Below, piece after piece: positions 1 through 12,700 of a stretch of DNA of 64,000 nt. The DNA is from Larimichthys crocea (lineage: Eukaryota > Chordata > Actinopteri > Sciaenidae). The stretch's first letter is position 1, and every line of letters begins with the position of its first letter. The position numbers were made by a program, and so were the translations under genes. The DNA lies in NCBI RefSeq assembly GCF_000972845.2, contig NC_040016.1, positions 4,236,701-4,300,700 on the forward strand, written 5' to 3'. The notes under the pieces are model-generated. The model was given only the letters and a program-made list of their open reading frames with translations, did not search any database and was not told where the DNA came from.

Positions 1-1460
1 GAGAGGCGTTCCTTGACGTAGCCAAAATCAGCCTGCTTCCAGAAAAGCTCCCGGGCTGCCTCCAGTGAATGGGCCCTGACAAGTCAGAGATTTAGGCAGA
101 TCAGAAGCCAACACCATAATGGTTCATCAATGATTCATTCTATGAATAAATACACTTTTACTTAGGAGAACCAACAGAGGCTCTGGTTCGATAAATTCAA
201 TACTTATGAATAAAAGATTACTATAATTTGGTATACTTAAGATTTTTGAGCACCTGACACATCATGGATGGTTGCTAGGAGAATGTGGAAATAAATTATG
301 TAAACTGTATTAATAAACAGTACCATCCAGAGTCAGCTTTGGTACAGGCTGGATAGCTGAAGCGCTTCCCAGGATCACAGTTCTTCTCATAACCCCAACA
401 CGCAGACGGATCCTGCAGTGCATCCTGTTGTAAAAACAAGTGTGCATGTATAACAAGAGAAATACCAGAGAGAGAGAGAGATAGAAACAGAGACTGAAAG
501 ATGACTGATGAGTGATGAAAATCTATTAGAAACTATAGAACAAAACATGCATATAGGAGAGGCCAAACAGTGGGTGGTTCCCTGTTATGGATGCATATAG
601 GAGAGGCCAAACAGTGGGTGGTTCCCTGTTATGGAAAAAGACTTCTGTGAACACGCAATCATTTTCCTGTGCTAAGAAAGACAAGTCAGAATTAAATATA
701 TAAAAATATATATAATAAATGAAAAATATTTGCTAATCCAGCTCATGAACTAACTAAAGAGATGGAGTTGCAACACTGTTTTTTTTAAAATAAATGCAAA
801 TACAACATGCTTTTCTCTAACACTCCTTTTACTTACTAAGTCTTAACATCTATAGTAAAAAACTAATACTGATTTTTGAAGAATATTTATCTTTTCTGTG
901 AAACGCCTTTTCTAACTTTTCTAAGTCATTCTGTATGGACAGTCCTCTGTGTCCTCTTACTATCTACAGTACAGCAGTGTCCATTCACAAACACACATCA
1001 CTATACAGATAAATTATATGTGCAATCTCTAACACATAATGGGCTGCCTATTCTGACAAATCACACCGCCACCATCACCTTCACAACACTTAACAGAGAA
1101 CACAGCTCAACAACAAGTTTCATGCTGTTATTGACCTTAATGCACTTGAGAGTCCAAATAACAAAGAAAATGAACTAACTAACATGCTACCACTCGACAC
1201 TGAAAGCAAATCTGAACAGTGAAAAGTTCCCACAGTGCATATCTTACTTTAAAGGGGCAGAGTGGGTCCAGGCGGCATTGCTTGGCGACCCTCTTGTTGT
1301 TGTAGAGGAAGTAGGGTACATGCTCTGGCGGCAGGGAGATCACGCCGTAGTTGAGCAGCGGTGGTGCTGGTGCTGGTGGCTTGTGGTTGGTGTTCTCAGA
1401 GCTCTCAGTGGTGACCACAGCGAAAGAAAAAACGATGCCCAGCGCTACCAAGAGCAGCAT
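1..1460 (-). CDS. eogt: EOGT, EGF-domain O-GlcNAc transferase (5' part, runs off left edge)
   Basis: EOGT is a soluble ER-lumen enzyme that adds O-GlcNAc to Ser/Thr of folded EGF repeats such as those of Notch. Three coding exons are visible on the minus strand: 1460-1248 (71 codons, starts ATG at 1460, ends phase 0), 424-324, and 75 to the window edge. The first exon opens with a hydrophobic signal peptide ([16 protein letters not shown]), then [20 protein letters not shown], which follows human [20 protein letters not shown]. Exon 2 carries CWGYEKNC and RFSYPAC; exon 3 carries [11 protein letters not shown] (human [11 protein letters not shown]). Donors are GTAAGA and GTACTG, and phases fit. 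An upstream in-frame GTG at 1472 is less likely as start than the ATG, which aligns with the human initiator. The catalytic GT61-type domain lies outside the window. tmf1 follows upstream on the same strand, as in human. Confidence 0.94.
547..634. repeat. Exact 44-bp tandem duplication in EOGT intron
   Basis: Two identical 44-bp units, 547-590 and 591-634, sit head to tail in the eogt intron between 424 and 1248. The match extends one further base, then stops. It is not a microsatellite. Its period is the same as that of the unrelated duplication in uba3 exon 6, which raises the possibility of an assembly join artefact. Confidence 0.95.
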
Positions 1461-2730
1461 AGTCAGAGTCACACAGACATGTGAGATAGCTGCCTCTCCT
1501 CACAGCACCCTGAGGGGGAAACAAACGGAGAGAGACACAGACACAGACTCAGACTTGCACTCTGTAATCTTGGTTAAAAGCCTAGCAGCACAGTTTACAA
1601 GCACACGGGCACAGGCAAGTGTGTGGGAACTGAACTCCAGGCGGATCTGAGCACCACATAAGGAAAGGTCCTGTTGCAGGAAGTATTGCTGACCCTTTTT
1701 TCCGACTGTTGTCCGGCTGAGGCTGAGGGGGGGTGAATGAAAACTTACTTACACTTCCAGGTGGCTGAACCAGCACTGATACACAGCACAGTCATATTTC
1801 ATGAGCCATGCAAAGTCTCAAGTGTGCCCGTGCTTACACAGCCCAAAGCCATTTTTCAAGCGTGTTAGTGTGACTGCTGTTATTACACTGTGCTGCAATG
1901 ACTCCCACATCTCAGCACATCTGAAGGAGCTGACTGATGTTGATGTATGTGACTAACACAGTCTGCAGGCAGTTTGGTAGCAGCTAAAGTCCCACCAGGC
2001 ATTAAGTACACGTCAAGGAGCTACTTCAAGGGGAGGTTCAATAACAGTTTACAATGGGCGTAACGGGACGCCTGAAAGTACTGCTGCATCAGCACAACCA
2101 TCACAGAAGGAAAGCTACGTGCGCCTAGCTTCACTTTTGTAGTTAATTATCATTGTAAGACTTACTTTAATTGTTCACGTAAGATAAAGCTTTTTTTTAT
2201 TAACGAGCACCAGTCTACTTTGTGTCGTTTTACACTCACCGTCACGTCGCACTCGTGCTCTCGAAGAAGAAACGAACTTAACTTTAATTAACCCAGATAT
2301 ATAAAATTAAACTTTTAGCCAGCGACAGTGAGTTAACGGAGCTTTGAGAAAAAACGCTACAAGAAACACTAAAGACGCAGGAGATAAATCTCATGACTGA
2401 GAGTAGGTGAAGGTAATAACGCCTTATTTACTCTGTTCTTTGTCACAGGGTAAAATACACGAACACTTTACCGGAGGCTAATGTCTGAATTATTGACGCG
2501 GTGGCTAACATGTACTCAACAAAGCCAAGACGCCTTCACGTTCATTTAAGCCGCACCGATGTGGACAAATATTTAACTCCTCCGCGGTCACTTAACTCAC
2601 TAAACTAACCATTAAATGTCGACTACTTAAGGTTGGTGTGAGTTTGAGTGAGAGGTGATGTACCTGAACGCACAGTCTGCTCTCCTCCGGGCTGAAGCGA
2701 TGATGTTGCCGGTGGTCGCCATAACACCGG
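1461..2730 (-). promoter_or_regulatory. eogt: EOGT 5' UTR exons and putative promoter
   Basis: No coding exon is expected between the eogt ATG and tmf1. A strong acceptor with a pyrimidine-rich tract ends at 1510, so the ATG exon probably starts at 1509. A matching donor (CAG then GTACAT) at 2664/2663 would end a noncoding first exon starting near 2720. On the minus strand the start area has TATAAGG-like and TTCCGG (ETS-like) motifs around 2725-2745. The proposed exon 1 holds an ATG (about 2721) whose reading frame crosses the splice and stops soon after; a second ATG at 1480 makes a three-codon uORF. Both would lie upstream of the real start. This is inference from splice signals only; there is no transcript evidence. 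Confidence 0.4.
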
Positions 2731-2997
2731 AAACCTTATACCGGTATGCAGTATGTAGAGACGGCCACACGGTGGCGCTGTGCACCACATTCACATTCTG
2801 TGGGTGCTCCACAAACTTTTATGTATGTTTTATATATTATATATACGGCACAACACATATATAGCATTTATTAACACGTCTGTTTTCTGTATAGTTTATG
2901 TAGTAAACATTTAACATATTTAATAAAGTTGTATCAATCACATTTAGTCTACAAAAACAGATAGGACAACTGTATGAAACTGTTCAGAACAGGAAGA

Positions 2998-3003
2998 TTT
3001 ATT
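2998..3003 (-). terminator. tmf1: Candidate TMF1 polyadenylation signal
   Basis: On the minus strand AATAAA lies about 715 bp downstream of the tmf1 stop codon. A second AATAAA is at 3144-3139. Either could end the tmf1 3' UTR (3718 down to about 2980 or 3120). The span 2730-3718 otherwise shows only AT-rich UTR or intergenic sequence. Confidence 0.5.
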
Positions 3004-3718
3004 TGAAGAGTTTTGCGCATTATTAACATAATGTACTATTTCATGTGAATGCACTGAAACTGCTATGACGGCTAACGTGTGTTCCCACACAATTTAAATT
3101 AAGAAGCAGCAGCGTGTTTTCCACCACCCAAATAAATGTTTATTCATTTACATATTTATATACGACTTAAAACCCAATCTTCCGGATTTCAATCATAACC
3201 TACTCTCTCGTCTACACTACATTCTGTGATCTGTTAAGAACAATACATACATTTCTCTGTACAATATTTGGATATATTTCTTTAATTCTGTAATGCATTA
3301 AGAAATAAACGTGGATGAATCTGTATAGTGCAAAAAAACCTTCACCATTTCCTACAGTTATAAACTGTCTACGCATTACTATGTGAAAGGTTCAGTCATG
3401 AGAAATTATGTCTAAAGCAAAGTTTGCATTAAGTCCCAAAGATTTCAAATGGACACCCAAAGCACAAACTGCTATCCTTCATACTGGTTCTGTAAGAATA
3501 CATTTTATGTTATGCATAAACCCCACACCTCCACTTAAATATAGTATGTAATAATTAGAATAAAATAACAAATAAAAGATAAATGGATTTTCTTTTGACA
3601 CAGTGATTAAACTTAGATTCTCTGCCCTATCTTTTCCTGTGAATGTATGTGTGGCTAAGATGGTCGATTGATTTGTATGCGAGTGTGCCAGAGGTAACGC
3701 AGTGTAATAAAAAACTGT

Positions 3719-6700
3719 TTATTTCTGGTTCTGCAGCAGTTCATCTATCTGGGTCTTGTACATGTTCTTCACATCTTCTAGGTCTAGCCTCAGCTCTTCT
3801 GCTTCTTCAGCCTTCTCTCCATACATCTGCAGGATGGTGTTGTGCCTCTGCTCCAGGTCCTGAAATGCACAGCAACACAAATTAGAAAAACTTCTGCAAA
3901 CACTGCACCTCTCAACAGGAATTGATGAACATCAACATTAATGTAGTATTGTGTTTCCCTATATAGCCCTTACCTTGAGCTGAATTTTCAACTTGGGGAT
4001 CTCCTTCACCTTCTCCTCCATCTCATCGTTTTGATTTGTGAGTCGGACCAGCTCTTCCGCCATCACAGAACGACTTCTCTCTAGACTGGAGATCTCAAGC
4101 TGCAACAGCAGGAGGAAAAAAAAAGAAGGTGCTACAAACCACTGGTACACAGCTGCAGATTTTCCTGCAGCAGATTACCCATTTTGCTGTTGATGACATT
4201 TTCTAATCATCTAATCAAGAAAGCACTGTAAATTTGGCCAGCCTTTTGTCTGTGGACAGGTGGTGCTGACGTGTAAGTAGGATCACAGTTTGTTATGAGC
4301 TGCTACCTGTAGTTGTGCAATCTCTCCTTCTCTGAGTTTGAGCTGAGACTGAAGGTTCTCCATGATGCTGGAGCCTCCAGACAGCCTGGCGGCCTCGTAC
4401 AGGTTGGTCCCGCTCATTGACACAGACATGGTCATGGTACTCAGTGAATGGTCCAAAGAATCATCCTGGGGACAAATAAAAAAGAGTCAAGCTACACAAA
4501 TCTAAGCATGTACAAACTAATTTTCATTTCTACATTTTAACATTTTCCCCCCAGTGGGTACCTGAGAAAGAATGGAGGTGTGCAGGCCGGCATTGTCTGG
4601 CCCGCTGATGGAGCTGGAGCGCGACAGGGAGGGTGTGGAGGAGGCTGGTGGCTCTCCTACAGAGTGTGTCATGGCCTTCCGCTCCTGATAGGGAAAAAAT
4701 TAAAAAATATTTAAGAATAAAATTAAAACGTCTGTTGTGATTAAACAAAAAAACAATGTTGGTGTTCATAATAATAATAATAATTAAAAATAAAACCTTC
4801 TCCTTGAGTGCTTCTTGTGCCAAATAGCATTTCTTCTTCTCTTGCTCCACCCTCATCTTCTCCATCTCTAATTGATTGGTCAGCAACAGCTGGAAAAAGC
4901 AAAAAGTTGCGTGTGAGAAAACGCTAAAAACCCATAATGACAAGAGAAGGAAAAAACATTAAGGTACCTTTTCCCTCTTGGCATCTTCTAGCATCCGGAT
5001 GTGTTCTCCTCGCAGATTTTCCAGCTCAGCATGCTCCCTACATTGAGAGAATGAGCAGTAAGTCTTTACAATCGACAGCATCAAAGCCTTAAAACCAGTT
5101 AAATACCCCTCTGACACACTGACAGAATTCAATTCAATCAGAAAGCTATTTGTTAAGCAGACAAAATCGGTACACAACATCAGCTTAAATAATCACATTA
5201 TCAGCAGTGATTTACAGCCATGTGTAGGTTTGAGGCCGTAGAACGATTGTAGCATCAAGATTAATGTCCTCCCTTTGTGTCACAAAATGCCTGCAGAGTA
5301 CAGCAGGCATTTTCAGCATGAACCAAAAAACTGACGAGCCAGCCAGGAGTCGAACCTAGAATCTTCTGATCCGTAGTCAGACGCGTTATCCATTGCGCCA
5401 CTGGCCCCAGTGTGAGAATACACTTTCTCACAAAAGACGACACTGTGGCACAAAGGCCATTAGCGCACGCATGACTGCTTTTCTCAGGAGGGGATCCCCC
5501 TGGCCTGGTCTCTGCTTCACACTCTGACTCACAAAAGGATTTGTTGTACAACAAAAAACACTCCCCAGGAAGCATTAGCATTGCAAAGGGGGATGTGGTG
5601 ACAAAATCTTCCGTTTTAACTGACAGTAATGTTCACACCCACATAAGTATATGCATTTAAAGTTAGATATTTAAAGTGGAACTCAAACACTTTCTTGGCA
5701 GTCTAGTTGTTAGGATATAACTCTTTCAATCCATGTCACAGTTTAAATTAAACCTACTAACTCAACCACACTTGAACTCATCTATCCAATCCCACATATT
5801 CCAAAGCAATTACCAAATACATTAAAAATAGACAGTATGAGTAATAATGACAGCTGACATGTACCTTATCACTGTTTAAAGTTGTAAATTATTACCTGCT
5901 GCTGTCATCTTCCAGTTTCTCTCTCTTGTTCTTCTCGGCATCCAGCTGTGCCAGAAGTCGGCCCTTCTCTTGGCGGACCAGGGAATTCTGGGACTCTAGA
6001 GAAGCCAGCTGGGATTTGATGGACAGTAGTTCTTCTGTTGCTGAACGCTCCTTTTCCACAGCCACAGCCAGCTGTGCCTGGGCATCCGCTGGTGAAAAGA
6101 GGGGGAATTGAGTGAGAACTGATGTGAAGCTTTTTGCTCACGTTGTACAACACTGTATTTTGGTGATTGTTTTACAAATAGTTCAAACTCCAGGCTCTTA
6201 CCGAGCCTATCAGAGATGTTCTTCTCCAGTTTTTCCCAGGATGCTGTCTGTCCGCCCAGCGAAGCCTGTAAATTCTCAATTTGTCGCAGCAGGGGCCGTG
6301 TTGCAGAGGTGACACTCTGACTGAGTTCCTGGTTCCTAGTCTCAGCCTCCTGTAGCCTCTGTGGAAGATGACACGTTAAAAAAAAAAAAAAAAATTAAAA
6401 AAAAAAAAAAAAGGCGTGCATGAAATAAATCCTGTCCCTGTCACAATTCTGGTTATTTATTGCCTTTTGTCCAAAGTGACCCAGCTTGGTAGGACACCTT
6501 CTAACCAGCATATTATGTTACCTGCTGCAGCTCACTGATCTCCTCCCTCAGATAATCTTCTTTCCTTGCTTGCTGTTGCTCAGCCCTCTGCAGAGCCAGT
6601 CTCAAGTCAGCCACCTGTACAAATGCATTAATGAAGAAGAAGAAGAAGATATACTTTATTAATGCCTCGATGGGGAAATTCTTTTTTTACATGCATTTTA

Positions 6701-9700
6701 ACCCGGACGGTCGGTGCCTTGCTCAAGGGCACCTCGGCAGTGCCCAGGAGGTGAACTGGCACCTCTCCAGCTACCAGTCCACCTTCCATATTTTTGGTCC
6801 ATGTGGGACTTGAACCGGCCACCCTCCGGTCCCAAGCCAAGGACTGAGCTACTGCCGCCCTATAACGGATGCCCTGTTGAATCTGGCAGTGATTATGTAG
6901 CATCTCCTACAAAAAGATGAAGAATGTGTTCTGAACATTCACTACATGTAAAAATCTGTTGTACCAACAGCTGCACCACTGACACATCTGAGCACTGAGG
7001 TTTTTGAGACTACACCAAAGCCTTATGTAGCGCACACTTTACATAAATATATCCAAGGGGTGCTGCTGACTTACATGTTTTACTTACATGCATAGCAACT
7101 GCTCCTTGGTGTGTGTCTACACAGCATGAGCTTTGTTACCTGATCTGCCAGGGCCTCCTGTTGTATCCTGGCCTCCTCCTGGGCCTTCTCAAGAGCCAGA
7201 CTCAGCTGCTCCTTGGCCTGTGTGTCTCTGCTAAGAGCTGCTTCTTCGGCCTCACTGGCTCTGCTGACATTCGCCTTGTGAAGTTCTGCCAGCTCCCTGA
7301 CAACAGACATGTACGAGCAGGCCATCAACATCATGACCCTATTACTATACCGTCCTTTTTTTGAGAACAGTGAAACATTTGTTGTTCTTTGGCTCTGTAC
7401 CACAGCACAAAGGATATGAATTAAACAATGACAACTGGGTATACATATGATTTAAGCCTATGTTATTGCATTATTACTTTCTGTAATGTAGATGTTAACA
7501 CCCTCCAATTAAAGGTGTAAATTTATCTTGAATTCACTGCATCGTTTAAAATCCAATAACCTGGAGTACCACACAATAATTATGTCACGTTCCAAATACT
7601 TAACACAATAGCTGGCTGTTAGATTTACAATAACAGCCCCTGGTCATGAGCATTTATTATGAATAGCAGGGTGTGTTTGTGTTTACTTGTAAGAGTTATC
7701 GAGAGCAGCCTGCACGCTCCTGTTCTTCTCCTGCAGCTCGTCATTCTCTGTCTGCAGCCTGCTCACTTCCTTCTCCTGACGCTCCACCACGGCATTCAGC
7801 TTCTTGATGTTTTCCCTGTGCTGTTTCTCCACCTCCTCCTTCCCATCTAGAACCTGAATACATAAAACATGGACAAAATTGTAGCCATGGTTATACTTAA
7901 TAGTTATTTAAGTTAATTATGACACGTTAATCATGAACAGTAACTGGGAAGGGAAAACATATTTTACACAAGTTTATGATGGAAGACAAAGAGATGATTA
8001 TAATGAATTGTGGTAAATCATTAACAAAGGCAAGAATGCACAATATTTAAAAGGCCCTGTATTATCCAGCTTCCCTGAACAATATATGACACTGCAAGAG
8101 AAAAGGGTTTCATCATGTTTTTGCTGTGTTTGTTAAGAGACGTTATTAAGAGATTGAGTTGTGGCTTTTTTTTTTCCTTCACACTTTTTACTCAAGGCCT
8201 TATACACTATGAAACAAAGGCTAATATAATCCTTAAGTACACAAGCACTAGCAGCAATAACGTGCTTCTGAGGTGTGTATTAGGGCGTCAATTTGCAAAC
8301 CATTGTTTTCTCATACTAATGTCTCATGAGTACGGTTCAAGCGGTTTATTAGGCAAGAACAAAACAGTTTTTGGATTATTATATTGTATTATAATATATA
8401 TATATATATAATATATATAAGTATTATATATATATATATAATATATATATATATATATAGATATATATATATAATATATATATATCACACATACTTTATA
8501 TTATATTTAAATGGAGGTATCTTTTGGTCACATTATATTTTGCCTTTTCAAATGAAAAAATAAAAGCATGTCCAACAGTAAATCAAAGAAAAAAAAAACT
8601 TCAAAGCCATTTCACTGCACCTCCTTACATTGCCAAACTCTGACTGATCACCCTCAATCCTCTTGAGTCGAAACTTGAGAACTCAAATGCTGCCGACTCA
8701 AAAAAACAAATGTAAGGTTATCAGTTTGAATACGGACTATAGAGTTACCCTAAATTTGACTGTTAAAACAAAGAAAAATCCATTAACTTAGGATTTGACT
8801 AAAACCTAAAACAAACATTAGCAATGTGTCTATTAAACATAGCTTATCACAACAAGGTGAATTTAAAATTAAACATTAACTTCATCACCCAATTTGCCAA
8901 ACTTTAAATGTTCTTAAATTGACATGATTAACTCTGTGCTATAGACTGACCTGCTGCAGTTGCTTGAGCTCCTCATCCTGCTCCTTGATTTTCTTCTGTT
9001 GCTTGATGATCCTGGTGTCGCTCTCCTTCTCCTTCACACGTAGTTTCTTGATGATGTTGCTGTGCTGAAGCTGCTGTTTGGATAGCTTTTCACCTAAAAA
9101 TGACAGAAATAAACACCTCCTCAGCCAACGTAGGTAAAGTTATAAACATATGCTAAGATGATACCCAGTACAACTTAGCAATACTTCAATAACAAGGTAT
9201 GAAACCACCACCCACACTACTCCTTCAGGACTGGTGTATGCAGAACTTCTTGCACACTTTTCCATCCATGGAATCTTTGGCTGACCGTTTTGTCTACACT
9301 ATTTCAATCAGTTTGCAAATCTGTGGTGGTAAATGATCTATATTATGAATTATATTTATATGTCTTGGGGACACAAGACAAGTTGGATATAGTTAAACTA
9401 GCTGCAGTACTATATGAAACATAGTCTGCAACTGACTCTTTGTTAGACAGTACAGCCTGTCCACAGTTGGATTGTACAGGCTGGTGAAGGTGAAGAATAA
9501 CCGTCTGCTAGATCAGTTCGTCTTACCTTCTTCCAGCAGTCCTCGGATCTGCTCTTCCTTCTCTCTGATAATCTCCATTGTATCACTGGAGTTAAGTCTT
9601 GTAGAAAGCTCTTCCCGCAAGCCCTTTATTTCCTGTAGCACATAAAGATGTCATCTTTAACACAGACACTGGACATGTTAGTTTTGTTGTTGTCATTTTG

Positions 9701-12700
9701 ATTTCACCATCAAAGTAGATAATTGTGGGGTAAAATGAATATATAGAGCCTCAGACCACTAATATGTGAGATACCTTCTTGGCTATGTCTCTTTCTTTGC
9801 AAGCCAGCTGAGCCTTTCTCTCTGCATCTGCTATGCGCTGAGTGAACTCATCTTTCAGGGACTGAACAGTGGAGCTCTCCTCCTTCAGGCTTACCACTTC
9901 ACTGGGGGATGAACAGACGCATTAGCATGATTCAATAGCAATGAGAGCTCGTTGTCAAAATCTATACAGCCTCAAGGCAAAGACAGCACTGTTAGATTGA
10001 AATCACAGTGCTTTAGATTAAAACATCACTTCATCAATTTCAGCTCCATTTTTATATTGTTGTTAGAATAATTACACAAGCACATGCAGGTATATAAATA
10101 AAGACTATTCAAAACATTATTGTAACTTAGCTTGACATTTTTTAGTTTCATTGACACAACATAATACAGTGGCACTATGTTGCCTTGCCTGACCAGGAGA
10201 TCAGTCATTTCAAAAACAGCTTTCTTGGCAAGGTTATTTACAGTGCCAGTGTGAAGCAGGCGTGTGTGCCATATACTCACTCTTTGAGATTGTCACACTC
10301 CTCCTCCAGTCTGGCTTTGTCTTTGCTGACCGTCAGCAGCTGAGACTCTCTCTTCTCAAGGCGGCCTGACAGCTCATCAATGACCTACAACAAATCCACA
10401 ACGTTTTCTTGTTTGAAAATAGCAGTTGCAGAGAAAAGCCTAAAAAAGGTAAAAACTTACAGAAAGCAGTGTGCCGGTGTTTAAAGATACTGTGAGAGCT
10501 TTACTGTTGCCTTCATCATATAGCATTACAAATTCTGGGACGCAAAGCACAAAGTGTTTCTTTGGACAACAAGCTTACACGATGATATGGAAATATGACA
10601 TGACAGCCTACAGAACCTGTTTGCTTTTATTTTGCATACTATGTAAGGTTATGCAAATACAGATTTCATTTTAACTAACACTTTACACTAAACCTTCTTT
10701 AAAAAGGTATAAAGGTTTGCTTTGTGACTATTGCAGTTTTTTGTTCAATGAATTACTTAAAAATAACATTATTTTTCAGAGCAGTTGAAGACTTTTTTTG
10801 AAGATATTTTTTGGCCTTTTCAAGCTTTATTGGACAGAGACAGCTGAAGAGTGACAGGAATGTGGGGAGAGAGAGAGATGGGGAATGACGTGCGGGAAAG
10901 GGCCACAGGTCGGATTCGAACCCTGGGCCGCTGCAGCAAGGACTGAGCTTTTGTACACAAGGCGGATGCTCTTTTGTATAGTAATATACACTTTTGACTT
11001 TTGTATAGTAATATATACACACAACTAATTTATGACAAAGTATCCTTCATATTTGGTTCTTCTATCTACTGGAGGTATGCTCTTTTGAAGGTGAACACTG
11101 AGCTCTAGTGTATTCATGATGCATGCAGCAATACAGACTTTTAAAACATGCATAAACATGTTTATAAGATGTACATAAAACTAGTCTTTCACTGATACTA
11201 CCAGCTACAAAGGAATACAACACAGATTGCTACCTTTTGAAGCTCCAAAATCTGAACTGTTGAGAAACTTTTCATCTCTTCTGTGATTGGTAGAATAATC
11301 TGTTCTTCAGTAATGGAGGCGGGATCAGTTAGTGTTATATTAGCCTCAGGCTCCTGTTCTTGTTCTGTCAACTCTTCCGGCTGCTCACTATTAACAGGCG
11401 TTGCACTGCGTCCACTCTCTTCCATCTCATCCAGCGACCGCTCTCTCATCGTTTCAGTAAAACCCTCTTCCTCTTCTTCCTTCTCTTCCTCCTCTCCTGC
11501 CTCCACCATTACTCCATCTTCCTGCTTCTGACACACAGCTGATGACACTGTTAAAGGAGCAGGGCCTGCAGTGACGGACGCTAGTGTCCGACTGCCAGGT
11601 ATCTCATCATCTGAGTTAACCTCACTGACACTCCTGCTGTCCAGTGACTGCACACTGAATGAATCTATGCGCTCAAATGCATCCGAGGAGGAGCCACAGC
11701 TTTCTGTGAGTTTGGAGTAGTCCTCCAGACGGTGGAAATCTCCACAGGTCGAGGCAGTGAGAAGCTGGAAAGAGCCCTGCATTAGGTGAAGGCCAGCCTT
11801 GCCTTCCCCAGTTTCTTGTCTGGAGCTGGCTGAGCTCTCACTCAACACAGACTCGTGGTCAAGCACTTCAATGTCACTGGTGGTAGAGGTTCCTGAGGAG
11901 AAAGCGCTGACAGGAGGAGAGGGGGTATCATTTTGACGGTCCTCCACCTTTGAGTCTTTTTGCTCTATAAGTCCTTCCTTAGAGGACGGGTGAGATGAAG
12001 TATCAGAAGGGGTCGAGCTTTTAGGTTCGGAAATGACGGCAGACGGTTCAGAAGAATCTGTGGTATCCTGTTCAACCTCAAGTTCTGATGAAGCCTGAAG
12101 TGACGGCTCTGTTTTTAAGTCTAATGTCGGGCCAACATCTGTTTTCACACTGCTCGTTTTGCTGTCACTGTCACTCAAAAGATCACCGGGAGAAGATGCA
12201 GGACACACCACTGGCTCCAGGACGACTCCAGCGTCTGCGTAAGGTGTTGCCGGCGAGGAATCGAGCTCAAGGGGCTGGCTCTCAGCCACTGTCTGATCCT
12301 CATGACTCTTATCAACGGGCGCTGATGTTTCCTCTTCTTTTTGGACCACTGCCTCTTTGTTTTTCTTGTTCTTCTCCTGAGGCCGCCTTTGAGACTTAGT
12401 AGGGGGCACAGACACTACCTGGGCTTTGGTCACACCTTGTACATCTCCAGGTGGCAGAAAGGCACTGAAAAAGTTTTCGGATTCATCCACAACTGTGCGG
12501 GTTACAGGAGTAGTAATGGCCTCAGAGGAAGGAGGAGGAGTGGTGGTCTTTTCTTCAGGGGGAGCTTCCCACTGGGTCAATCCCCAGCCTCCACTTAATG
12601 ATAGCTTTCCAGGCAATGTGACATCTGGCAGACAATAAAGTGTACAGGTTAGCCGACATTTGCTTATGTCAACATTCGCTTAGCTGTCATCACCCTATGC

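Noticed and set aside
1461..1472. Upstream in-frame GTG as EOGT start
   Set aside because: Vertebrate initiation at GTG is rare and the ATG at 1460 aligns with the human initiator and signal peptide.
5261..5581. 106-codon minus-strand ORF
   Set aside because: It overlaps the tRNA-Arg gene inside a tmf1 intron, has no family resemblance and no splice support; a chance ORF.
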